Part shown: one piece after another, positions 1 through 8,700 of the stretch
How positions within the stretch are numbered: the first letter of the stretch is position 1
Layout: every line of letters begins with the position of its first letter
NCBI GenBank assembly: GCA_022449345.1
Contig: JAKURL010000014.1
Location: 1-44,614 of the forward strand
Source of the DNA: Candidatus Thalassarchaeum sp.
GTDB lineage: Archaea; Thermoplasmatota; Poseidoniia; Poseidoniales; Thalassarchaeaceae
Direction: 5' to 3'
DNA length: 44,614 nt
Position numbers and translations under genes: made by a program
Notes under the pieces: generated by a model
Seen by the model: the letters and a program-made list of their open reading frames with translations, nothing else
The model's database searches: none
Told to the model about the DNA's origin: nothing

Positions 1-88
1 TATGCCTGTGGTTGTTGCACCTGATAACCGAGAAGAGGCTTTGCAAATTTATCCAGATCCTAGATTAGTTCTAGGAGCTCTTTACTGA
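1..88 (+). CDS. 3' end of an unidentified protein (partial)
   Basis: An open frame enters from the left edge and ends at TGA 86-88, giving a C-terminal tail of about 28 residues that includes VVVAPDNREEALQIYPDP. The tail is too short to assign to a family. It converges on the isomerase gene of the opposite strand and overlaps its stop region by 7 bases, as other convergent pairs here do (aroA/mutL). No function is proposed. Confidence 0.45.
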   Translation, partial: MPVVVAPDNREEALQIYPDPRLVLGALY

Positions 89-1128
89 AGGGTAGAGAGA
101 TGTGCTTTGAGACCTACAATAGCAGTCATTTCAGAGGGGTCTATACCATTCATTACCGCAAGGGCGATACTTACCCAATCGGTAATGTGTGCAGCGATTA
201 GCAGGCTTTCGACTAGGCTTTCGCTATCACACTCAAGCAGCCAAGAATCACCGGCTTCTACATTCTCCATCATCCAATTCATACGCGCGCGCACGCGAGG
301 GTGAGTGAATGGGCTTGCGAGGTATAGCAAAGCTTGAGACGAGGAATGTCGACTCCAAGCAATAATCTCATTGTGATTCATTTCAGGTAAAGCTACAGGA
401 CGTGAAAATCGCTCGGAGTTTTCATTGAGTTGATTGGTAAAGCGAACTCCTGCAGACGACATTTCACTTGAAGATACGATTGCAATATCCCGCTCCGACA
501 TTCCATTTGCCATTGCGGCAACTCTGCCATCACCTCCAACGATATTTGCTGACTCGGAGGCTGAGCGTAATCGATCCAACATCTGCATGATTTCTTCATC
601 GGAGGGCTTTGCTAGAATTCCTAAAGCCCAGCAAACCGAAAGTTGAGTACCGAATAGATGGCCGAAAGCCGAGCGAGGCATTTGACCACTAGGAACTGAA
701 AGACAGAGTGCATCTTCACTTTCTGAGAGCAATTCTTCTAACTCTCCTCCGGAACAAATACCGACTACTATTCCACCTGCCTCAAGCGCCTGGCGAACAC
801 CATCAAGAGTCTCCTCGGTATTTCCAGAATAGGAGGTCGCTATGACCAACCAATCCGGTCCCCACCAAGAAGGTAAACCGTAGTTATTCCAAACCACGAA
901 TGGTACACCTCCAGATTGGTCGGCGAGTGTTGAGAGGAAAATACCTCCAGCACCCGAGCCGCCCATTCCTAGGCAGACGACTCCAGTCCAATCCATATCT
1001 TCCTCGATTTCTATATCAGAAGACATAGCTGCCTCTAAGTCATCGACGAATTTTCTTGTGAATCCAGCCATGTCGGATTTGTCATGACTGGCGAGTAGCG
1101 CTTCGAAATCTAACTCAGACATGGTCAT
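82..1128 (-). CDS. Bifunctional phosphoglucose/phosphomannose isomerase (SIS domain)
   Basis: This 348-residue protein carries two SIS sugar-isomerase folds and matches the archaeal bifunctional PGI/PMI family, which interconverts glucose-6-P or mannose-6-P with fructose-6-P in the cytosol. Visible marks are the glycine-rich GMGGSGAGG near residue 54, the phosphate-binding SYSGNTEET near residue 100, and the late ALPEMNHNEIIAW segment with the conserved NHNEI of the C-terminal PGI/PMI domain. Length is close to the family norm (about 310-350). The first ATG overlaps the upstream nmd3 stop in an ATGA arrangement, suggesting translational coupling; a second ATG lies two codons later. It is the last gene of the minus-strand ccm-nmd3 run. 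The family call is firm. Which substrate dominates cannot be read from sequence. Confidence 0.88.
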   Translation of the reverse strand: MTMSELDFEALLASHDKSDMAGFTRKFVDDLEAAMSSDIEIEEDMDWTGVVCLGMGGSGAGGIFLSTLADQSGGVPFVVWNNYGLPSWWGPDWLVIATSYSGNTEETLDGVRQALEAGGIVVGICSGGELEELLSESEDALCLSVPSGQMPRSAFGHLFGTQLSVCWALGILAKPSDEEIMQMLDRLRSASESANIVGGDGRVAAMANGMSERDIAIVSSSEMSSAGVRFTNQLNENSERFSRPVALPEMNHNEIIAWSRHSSSQALLYLASPFTHPRVRARMNWMMENVEAGDSWLLECDSESLVESLLIAAHITDWVSIALAVMNGIDPSEMTAIVGLKAHLSTLQ

Positions 1129-2177
1129 TCATCTCCTGTATGTCCTGGTAATGCCACCCATGAGTCGTCTATGAAGGCGATGCGCAGGTTAGGTGCAGAA
1201 CCATCATCATCGTATGGAAGAGCGACCGTTACCACTCGGTAATCGTTAGGATCCATTACCTCAGCACCAGAACTGTCGCGATTCAGTACATCGACTACAA
1301 TTTGGTCAACGAAACTACTCAACACAGTCGCCTTCTCCATGTCTCGCCAAGTAGCTCCGGTTCGCTCATTACGATCTAGCCTTCTGAGAGTAGGACCGTC
1401 CTTTTGCCAAGATGAGACTAACCAATTCTCTCTCTTTAGACGGATTACATCACTAATCCCATAGGCCGGCTTGCGATAACTGAGGGTCAGCCTAGTAACC
1501 TCGGCGCCCTCTCTCATACCAACTAGAGTTGAGGTTTCCTTGGTGGTTCCACCGAATCTACGAACAAGTCTCCTAGCCCAAGTTCTGGCTAGTGCCTTTG
1601 AGCCGAACTGTAGATCCCAACCTCCTGTCACTGGACCCTCTTTGGTGATGAAAAACATCGGATCGGATTCCGATTCGTTGAGTAACTCATCGAGAGTACC
1701 TCTGAGACTCTTGAGTTCCTCATCAGATAATCTGCGACCTGCACTCCTGAGTTGCATGGTTGCCTCAAAGTACGCTCCTGCTTTTCGAGTACAGGCTGGG
1801 CAAACCGCATTACTGGTCTGCAATAGGACCTCATGCTGGTCAGTGAATTGATGACCTTCCAATTGTCCATCGACAGTAACATGCAGCCGAGCTGTTCGCT
1901 CATCTATCGGCTGATATACCATATCTACAGCAACGGGAGATGCGCCTTCTGTAACGCCGAGATGTTCTCTCAGTCTCAACTCACCTAATTCTTCGTCTTC
2001 GATTCGAACCCAGCGCTTCTCGACCTCATGCAATCCGCACTTTGCACAGCGGTGCTGCTGAATACGCTCTGGCACCTCAGAAAATACTGTCCTCGTTCTG
2101 AGGCACTCTTCACAAAGACGGTCTGAAGTCAATGGAGGAGGTGCTCCACAAGCGATGCAAAACGCTGCGCCATCCAT
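1125..2177 (-). CDS. nmd3: NMD3-family ribosome-binding protein
   Basis: This 350-residue protein is an archaeal homologue of eukaryotic NMD3, the 60S export adaptor that binds the large subunit. The archaeal role is presumed to be late 50S assembly, which is inference. The N-terminus carries paired zinc motifs: FCIACG (residues 7-12), LCEECL, CAKCG near residue 44, and CPACTRKAGAYFEA near residue 127. The last is the hallmark segment preceding the central NMD3 domain. ATG 2177 is preceded by a GGGGGAG Shine-Dalgarno in the minus direction. Its stop overlaps the start of the isomerase gene by 4 bases. A GC-rich inverted repeat lies between it and ccmD. Confidence 0.88.
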   Translation of the reverse strand: MDGAAFCIACGAPPPLTSDRLCEECLRTRTVFSEVPERIQQHRCAKCGLHEVEKRWVRIEDEELGELRLREHLGVTEGASPVAVDMVYQPIDERTARLHVTVDGQLEGHQFTDQHEVLLQTSNAVCPACTRKAGAYFEATMQLRSAGRRLSDEELKSLRGTLDELLNESESDPMFFITKEGPVTGGWDLQFGSKALARTWARRLVRRFGGTTKETSTLVGMREGAEVTRLTLSYRKPAYGISDVIRLKRENWLVSSWQKDGPTLRRLDRNERTGATWRDMEKATVLSSFVDQIVVDVLNRDSSGAEVMDPNDYRVVTVALPYDDDGSAPNLRIAFIDDSWVALPGHTGDE

Positions 2178-2242
2178 GCTGCTCCCCCGCCTTCCGGCAG
2201 GCCCATCCCGTTTGAAGGGTTGGTGAGCCGGTCGGGGGCTGA

Positions 2243-2264
2243 TTCGGCCCCCTTCGGGGCCGAA
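2243..2264 (-). promoter_or_regulatory. GC-rich inverted repeat upstream of nmd3
   Basis: TTCGGCCCC (2243-2251) pairs perfectly with GGGGCCGAA (2256-2264) around a 4-base loop. No T-run follows in the minus direction, so it does not look like a bacterial intrinsic terminator. A second, weaker minus-strand hairpin with a GGAA loop (2186-2201) lies just before the nmd3 SD. These could form structure in the leader between ccmD and nmd3. Apart from these the 105-base gap shows nothing. Confidence 0.45.
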
Positions 2265-2282
2265 ATTGGGAAGAGAAGCGGT

Positions 2283-2435
2283 CTATTCCTCCTCTGAAGC
2301 AGTCACTTCTTCATCAGATAGAGCCTCTAATTCATCCTCTAGAGACAAGATTGATGTCAATACATCTCGACTGAACCAGATAACCAAACCGAGCATGATT
2401 GTGTAGGCAATGTATGCTTCTGTAATTCCGCTCAA
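2283..2435 (-). CDS. ccmD: CcmD-like small membrane protein
   Basis: This 50-residue gene starts at TTG 2435, which overlaps the ccmC stop in a TTGA arrangement. An AGGAGG SD lies 8 bases upstream. The product has one membrane segment (AYIAYTIMLGLVIWF, residues 7-21), a short basic turn, and a very acidic tail (LEDELEALSDEEVTASEEE). CcmD proteins are tiny single-span partners that help the CcmAB transporter release holo-CcmE from CcmC. Position directly after ccmC, size and topology support that role. Sequence identity in this family is too low for certainty. The acidic tail replaces the basic tail often seen in bacterial CcmD. Confidence 0.7.
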   Translation of the reverse strand: MSGITEAYIAYTIMLGLVIWFSRDVLTSILSLEDELEALSDEEVTASEEE

Positions 2436-3157
2436 GATATCGCCTCCTGATCAATCTCATTCTTTCTCGATGACACCTCAGCAGCGAGTCGATATCGCTT
2501 GTTTGAAAGTAAGAATAAACCGGTGAAGAGTATGCACATTAGTCCAAAACTGATAAGCAGAAATGTGCGGATTTCCGGACTCATTCCTACTGTATCACCT
2601 GACTCGACCACTAAGTGCGGCGGATGAGTTGTCTGCCACCATTTAGTTGCCCCTGCAGTAATCGGAACTAATACAAATCCGAATAAACCAATTGCAGCTA
2701 GAGTATCTCGATTCTGTTGAGTATCAGGTTGAGATTGACGAGAGTATACCAGAAACACGGCAATAGCAGTTAGTAATCCGAATGAATTGAGCCTCATGTC
2801 TGCCCAATCCCATGGAACTCCCCACTCTGCAGATGCCCAAATCGGACCGGAAGTAATCACTCCTAAACCAAAAATCAAGCCTAGATCGGAACCGCTTTGA
2901 AAGTAAATCCAAGCCTCTTCACTACGATTCAAGTACCACATTAATGAGCCATAAAATAGAACGCAGAAAGATAAGAATGAACACCAAGCAAATGGTACGT
3001 GAAGATAGATTATTCGGTAAGCTTCGGGAGCACCCCAACATCCTCCACCTGTACATGGTTTGAGCCCCGGAGCGTACTCCAGTCCAATGATTGAAACAAA
3101 TAAAATTCCGGCCAGCCCAAGATACGTCAAAGCATAACCCGAGTCTCGGAAATTCAT
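2432..3157 (-). CDS. ccmC: Heme exporter / heme lyase subunit CcmC
   Basis: A membrane protein of 241 residues with about six spans. It belongs to the CcmC/CcsA heme-handling family, which presents heme to the chaperone CcmE during cytochrome c maturation. The tryptophan-rich signature WGVPWDWAD lies near residue 111, and the two expected heme-ligand histidines are visible in IIYLHVPFAW (near residue 50) and WWQTTHPPHLV. ATG 3157 was chosen because it lies 11 bases after the ccmAB stop and directly precedes MNFRDSGY, the normal CcmC N-terminus; an upstream in-frame start would run 22 codons into ccmAB. It forms an operon with ccmAB and the small ccmD. Confidence 0.9.
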   Translation of the reverse strand: MNFRDSGYALTYLGLAGILFVSIIGLEYAPGLKPCTGGGCWGAPEAYRIIYLHVPFAWCSFLSFCVLFYGSLMWYLNRSEEAWIYFQSGSDLGLIFGLGVITSGPIWASAEWGVPWDWADMRLNSFGLLTAIAVFLVYSRQSQPDTQQNRDTLAAIGLFGFVLVPITAGATKWWQTTHPPHLVVESGDTVGMSPEIRTFLLISFGLMCILFTGLFLLSNKRYRLAAEVSSRKNEIDQEAIS

Positions 3158-3168
3158 CTTTACACCAC

Positions 3169-4626
3169 TCAATCTTCTGGGATGATGACCGCCATTGCCC
3201 ATAACAGAACCACAGTCAACCACGCTATCCCTATGTCAGCAATCGGTTCACCAAGGGCTAATTCAAAACTCATTCCATCGGTCATTATCGAAGCCAGAGC
3301 GCTAGTCATCTGAAGGAATGGCCAGATTAGAACAAGTTGCAGTAAGATTCCAGCCACTGCGCTTGCTCTACTGAGATCAGACACCATCAGATGCAAAGCA
3401 GAAGCGGCTGCACTTAGGTCGATGATTACGAAAGCGAATAACCACAGCCAAAGCATCACGTCAGAGTCCATTGCTGAGCCTGCATCATCTGCAAGTACAA
3501 ACCATGAGAGGTAAATTATGGGTAATGGTAGAATCAGAGAGACTCCCATTATAGAAAACCAAACTCGTGAGCTAGCACCGGTCATAGCCCTCCACCAATC
3601 ACCTGTTCTTTCTTCTGCAAGGCGTTTGATAAGGGCGGGAGCAACAATAGCTGTGACGAAAGCAGGAGTTAGGACTAGAGCAGCCAATAAATCGTGATTT
3701 TCACTGCTACGAACAACGTCGGTAGAGAGGGTAAAGGCTAGCAATAGGGCTACCAAAGCAGGGACTCCACGTCCGATTGTATCGATTGGATTACGTCTTT
3801 CGAGCCTCCAAGCCCAAGCCGCTAATTCCCTATGTAGTTCAGCTCCAGAAGGCTCTGGTAGATGCGCTGAATCAACAATTGACTCCTGCTCTTGATTTGA
3901 TAGCCCTTCGGATTCGCTAATTATCAGAAGTCTGTCACAAGCGGTAACCAATTCTGGATCATGGGTTGCAACCAGTATGGCGTGCCCGCGACCTGCCAGC
4001 GATCTCAACCATCTGAGCAATAAACCGCGAGATGATTCATCCAGTCCTTCAGATGGCTCGTCGAGGAGGATCACTGAGGGCTCAGGATTCAGTACGATTG
4101 GGGCTAAAGCAGAAACAACTGCTACTCGTCTACGAAGTCCTCCAGAGAGTTTGCAAATTCGGTCCTCTGCTCTATGTTCGAGACCCCAATCTGAGATTAT
4201 TTGCTGCAGAGTTGCTGGATTATCCGCTCGTCCAGCGACTCGGCAAGCCCCACGAACTCGTTCGTATACTGTCTCATCACCACACATTCCTTCGCTTTGC
4301 AAACACAAGCCAAATCCACAGATATCTCCGCGCTGCCCGCTTGCGTCTCTAACGATGGCCTCTATTCCTCTGTCGTGTCTAGAAACAATGCCTGCGGCCA
4401 TTGGATGTAATCCGGCCAGAGATTCTAGCAAGGTAGACTTGCCTGAGCCGTTGACTCCTAGCAAACCAACCACTTCTCCCTCGGAAATGGAAAAGTCAAC
4501 TCCTCGAAGCACCTTGCGTGCCCCTCGGTCGACAACCAGCCCTTGGGCTGAGAGTAGAGTTCGCGCGCTCACGATATACCCACGAGCAGCCTGCGTTTGA
4601 GTGGTTCCATCGAAGTTCCTATTCAT
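3169..4626 (-). CDS. CcmA-CcmB fusion: ABC ATPase plus membrane subunit of cytochrome c maturation
   Basis: This 485-residue protein joins two subunits that are separate in most genomes. Residues about 25-245 are a CcmA-type ATPase: Walker A GVNGSGKST, signature LSGGL, Walker B VILLDEPSEGLD, and H-loop VATHD. Residues about 265-485 are a CcmB-like membrane part with six predicted spans and the cytosolic stretch IKRLAEERTGDWWRAMTGA. CcmAB uses ATP to free heme-loaded CcmE from CcmC. The frame is continuous through the junction, so this is not two genes with a missed stop. GTG 4572 is a possible later start. It diverges from the rhomboid gene across a 41-base gap. Confidence 0.85.
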   Translation of the reverse strand: MNRNFDGTTQTQAARGYIVSARTLLSAQGLVVDRGARKVLRGVDFSISEGEVVGLLGVNGSGKSTLLESLAGLHPMAAGIVSRHDRGIEAIVRDASGQRGDICGFGLCLQSEGMCGDETVYERVRGACRVAGRADNPATLQQIISDWGLEHRAEDRICKLSGGLRRRVAVVSALAPIVLNPEPSVILLDEPSEGLDESSRGLLLRWLRSLAGRGHAILVATHDPELVTACDRLLIISESEGLSNQEQESIVDSAHLPEPSGAELHRELAAWAWRLERRNPIDTIGRGVPALVALLLAFTLSTDVVRSSENHDLLAALVLTPAFVTAIVAPALIKRLAEERTGDWWRAMTGASSRVWFSIMGVSLILPLPIIYLSWFVLADDAGSAMDSDVMLWLWLFAFVIIDLSAAASALHLMVSDLSRASAVAGILLQLVLIWPFLQMTSALASIMTDGMSFELALGEPIADIGIAWLTVVLLWAMAVIIPED

Positions 4627-4667
4627 GGAGAGGTCCTGTCAAGGCTTGAGGGAGAGGACTGGCTGCA

Positions 4668-5696
4668 GTGGAATATGAGTTAGTTTGGTCTGACCTAACA
4701 GGGTCTGACTTGGTGGCTTTAGGCCTATTTCTAACAATTGCAATCACCCCGTACGTGGTCGCTTGGAAACAGGACACAAGTTTCGCTCTAGCCACCGTTT
4801 TGTCGTTACTATTGGTAACCTTCTATCAGATGGTAATCGACATGGGTTTCCTAGATTTCACACCGATTACTTTCCTATCCTTAATTCCGAGAATAGCAGA
4901 CCATCCAGACCAGATTCATCGCTTCATAACCTGTGCTTGGCTACACGCAAACTGGATACATGTTCTTGGGAATATTCTGGTAATCGCACTAGCTGGTGTC
5001 CCCCTTGAACAACGCATGGGTAAATTCCGCTGGATGGTCGTTTACTTCCTAGGTCTGTTGGGTGGTAATATTGCTTGGGTCTTGACCCACCCCGATTCGA
5101 TAAGCCCTGCCCTCGGCGCTAGTGGGGCTGCATTCGGCCTATTGGGTGCCTACATGGCCTGTTGGCCGAATGATCGAATCGAATTTCCGCTACTTTTCTT
5201 CATCCGCGCTTGGCCGGTTTGGGGAATTGCAGCATTCAGGCTAGGTCTAGAAGTCTGGAATATGTACCAAATTGAAGCCGGTCAGTCTGCAACAAACGTG
5301 GCCCATATGGCGCACGTTGGCGGCTTCATGCTGGCATGGGTTTTGGCTAGGCCAATCGCAAGAGGTGCGCCGTCAGATTTGGACGATTCCAGCGACATCT
5401 CAATCGCTGGTTCAGCCGCATCCAAGGCGACCCGAGATGCAGCCACTGCGAAGATGGGAAGTCTAGATTCTGACCCTTGGATGGAAGTAGGAAAAGAGCT
5501 CAAAGGGGAGGCGGCTAGAATTCTCAAGAGACTGAGAGAAGAGGGCGATGAATTAGAGACGCGCCGAGCATGGTTAGAGGAGCTGTCAGAGCAGGTCATC
5601 TGTCCGGTATGCGATGGAGAGGTCCATACGGTGATAATTGGAGATAATTGTTCGCTGAAATGTGCACATTCGGGTAAACACATCAGGTGGCCATGA
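4668..5696 (+). CDS. Rhomboid-family intramembrane serine protease with C-terminal Cys-rich tail
   Basis: This 342-residue membrane protein has the rhomboid core: HANWIHVLGN after the first spans, the active-site serine in GASGAAFG (Ser about 152), and the partner histidine in HMAHVGG (His about 216). Rhomboids cleave substrates within the membrane. After the last span comes a soluble tail of about 100 residues ending in CPVC...CSLKCAH, which could bind one zinc. The start is GTG 4668 with an upstream GGAG; the ATG at 4675 is out of frame. The ccm operon diverges from it and the giant subtilase follows by 68 bases. The protease call is firm; zinc binding is inferred. Confidence 0.88.
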   Translation: MEYELVWSDLTGSDLVALGLFLTIAITPYVVAWKQDTSFALATVLSLLLVTFYQMVIDMGFLDFTPITFLSLIPRIADHPDQIHRFITCAWLHANWIHVLGNILVIALAGVPLEQRMGKFRWMVVYFLGLLGGNIAWVLTHPDSISPALGASGAAFGLLGAYMACWPNDRIEFPLLFFIRAWPVWGIAAFRLGLEVWNMYQIEAGQSATNVAHMAHVGGFMLAWVLARPIARGAPSDLDDSSDISIAGSAASKATRDAATAKMGSLDSDPWMEVGKELKGEAARILKRLREEGDELETRRAWLEELSEQVICPVCDGEVHTVIIGDNCSLKCAHSGKHIRWP

Positions 5697-5727
5697 CGAC
5701 GTCTTGAAGCTCTTTGACGGGTTCGGC

Positions 5728-5764
5728 TTATACCTCGACTTAGACTGGCTCTGCTTGCAGAGCC
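5728..5764 (+). promoter_or_regulatory. TATA-like box and inverted repeat abutting the subtilase start
   Basis: TTATAC at 5728-5733 could be a TATA box, which would put transcription start near 5756 and yield an almost leaderless mRNA. An 8-bp perfect inverted repeat, GGCTCTGC (5747-5754) and GCAGAGCC (5757-5764), separated by TT, ends at the base before ATG 5765. It could be an operator over the start site or a hairpin occluding the start codon. No SD is seen here. Confidence 0.4.
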
Positions 5765-8700
5765 ATGTCTGGAAGACGCCTAGACCTCACCCCGCTAGTG
5801 CTGGTTGCGATGATTCTCGTCATGGATATGAGCATGGGAGTTTCTGCTTTCCCAAACATCCAAGATGGAGAATTAGAAGGTCAGAATAGCTCGGAAATCG
5901 TTGATTTACAAACTCAAGAAAGGCCCCAAAATTGGCCGCCTGCTCTAATGTGTGGAGATTTAGAGTGTGAACCAATAGACCGCTCGGTCCGCTCACCCCC
6001 ATTCAATGCTGGATTCCCAGTAGAGGAAGAGGGTTGGTGGTTCGGCTATTGGTATGATTTTGATTCGGACGGAATGGATGACCGATTGCAGAGAATCATT
6101 GCGGGTCAGCGTGAATCGGTTTCTCAAACCGCAATCATTGGACTAGATAGTAGGCCGACGGTTGCAATCGTTGTCGACTACGCTTGGCATCCAGGCCCTA
6201 ACGATGTTGCGGCGCTGAGAGAAGTTCTCGAATCTCATGGATGGGAGCAAGAGGGATCTTGGTTCTTCCAAATGGATATCCTAGACAGCATAGTTCTCGA
6301 CCATGTACCGGTTAGTGCGCTAATCGAAATCTGGCAATTAGACGGAGTTGTCATGGTCGAGGAGCAGAATGTTATAGTCCCGATTCTTGATACGGCGCCT
6401 CGTGGATCTAAGGTTAGAGACTCAGAAAGATATGATGAAACTATGCGCGACTTTGGTTACGATGGGTCTGGAATTGTAATTGCGATTCTAGATACAGGAG
6501 TCGATAACGAACACTTCTCCCTAGACGATTTTTCAGATGACAACACAGACAACGAGAATGACCCAGATGACCTTCCAGACCCTAAGTGGATTGCCGGCTG
6601 TGATGCCACTTCGTTGAACCAAAATGACTGCAATAACGATGGCACCCATGACCCCGATGATGGAGACGGACACGGAACTCACGTCGCCGGAATTGCCCTA
6701 GGTACCGGCGACTCAAGACGAATAAATCAGGGATATGCCCCCGGCGCATACCTCGTAGATGTCAAGGTGATGACAGATACAGGAGGGACCAATTCTGCGG
6801 CTACTCTGAAGGGAATTAATTGGGTCGCCGCCAACGTCGATACCGACTGGGGGAATAATGACTCAAGCGAAGGTATCCAAGTTATGTCAATGTCTTTCGG
6901 AAGTCTAGGTGATCCAAATGGCGACGACCCTGGAGACAACGGATCCGCGGCCGATGCACGTGCGGTAAACCAGGCCGCTGAGGCCGGAGTAGTTCCAGTA
7001 GCAGCTATTGGAAACGATGGGCGAAGAAGAGTCACCTCTGTAGGTGCTGCTGATCAAGCGATTACAGTAGGGGCAATCGACGACAAGGATACAATCGATA
7101 GAGGGGACGATTCCATCGCCTCATACTCCAACTCAGGCCCTAGAGAAGATGATGGTGATGAAGACAAAGAAGAAGAACTCAAACCAGACGTAGTAGCGCC
7201 TGGTTCAGACATTGTTTCTGCCGCCCACGCAGCTTCTTCTAGCCAATTACCTGGAACTCCTAAACCACTAGCCGAAGACAGTTATGTAGAGATGAGTGGG
7301 ACTAGTATGGCTTGTCCTGCAGTTGCCGGATTTGTTGCGGTCATATTGCAAATAAGTGAGGAAGAAGGCCTCTCACTCGACCCTGCAGAAGTCAAAGAAT
7401 TACTAAGAGAAAACTCCGAACCAAAGGGAGAGGCTTCCGAACCAGATGTATCTGATACTTGGAATGAAAAATATGGATTCGGAATAATCGAAGGCAATCT
7501 TATTCTATCCGCCCTATTAGGAAGTGGTGGTGGTGGTGGTGGTGGAAATCAAACCGAACCACCACCTCCTGGAGAAGGAGATTGGCTAGTCTTTGAAAAG
7601 CCAATAGAGGACTCTTGGTTAGTCGAAGGAGAGACTTACTCGGTTAGAGGACACATCGACGAAGATGCTGAGACTAACGGCACGGTTGAAGAGGTTCAAG
7701 TGAAGATTACCTACACTCACAAACCTGAGGGCTCGCCGACTCAGGAGGAAATCCTTGTCGATTGGCACACCGCACAGGGAACAATAAATTGGACCACTGA
7801 ATTCTCTATCCCTGACTTTGAAGAGGACTTTGAAGAGGATGAGATAAACGCCTTAGAAATCAAGATTGCAGTACAGGCGCGTAATGAGTGGGATCAATGG
7901 AGTGATATTCAACGTCAAAACCATGAAATCGGCCGCGTTGACCTTACCCTCGAAAGCCCGAGTGGACAAAATTCAGTAGTGGGTGACGTCCAATTTGAAG
8001 GTGAATATGAAACCGTGAACGGTGGCACTCTACAATGGCGAATTGGGAAGGAAGAATGGGTGGATGAACGAACTTACGCAGGTTCTGGTGGAACTACGGA
8101 CATGTTCAATTTCATTTGGGATTCTACAGAACATCCAGATGGTTCACATAGAATTTCCTTGCGCTTCGTTAGCGGTACTGAGGTTCGCTCTGAGGAAGTC
8201 AGAGTAACTCTAGAAATAGACAACCAACCACCTGCTCCTGACTTAATGTTTAGAAGTGGAATGACGGTTTCAGAGTGGGGCATACCGCTGTCAGAAACTT
8301 ATGTTAATTCATTTGTCGATGTGAGTGTTGAAATTCGCAATGATGGAGACCAATCAGCGACAAATGTGGTAATCTATCTGTTAGAGGAAGGAACAAGAAA
8401 ATACGAGTTAACCATTCCTTCGATTGACTCCGGCGATATTGTAGAGGTCACTCTTTACTGGAATCCTTTGGTGGTTGGTGAACGCGAAGTAACAATTGCT
8501 CTAGACCCTGGAGACGCCATATTGGAAATTGATGAAACCAATAATGACCAAAGTATCGACTTCGATGTAATTCAGAGACCTGAAGGCGTCGATTTGGCTT
8601 TCGCGAATGGAGCTTTCACAACTACTCCAATGATTCCACGGCCTGGAGAATTGTTCCAAATTAACGCCCGAATCGATAATCTGGGTTCATCAACTGCCGA

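Noticed and set aside
3977-4600. 207-codon plus-strand open frame
   Set aside because: It lies wholly antisense to the ATPase half of the ccmAB fusion, has low-complexity Ser/Arg-rich translation and no SD; it is a shadow frame.
7813-7840. Direct repeat GACTTTGAAGAG twice
   Set aside because: It encodes an acidic DFEEDFEED stretch within the subtilase and shows no sign of mobility or regulation.
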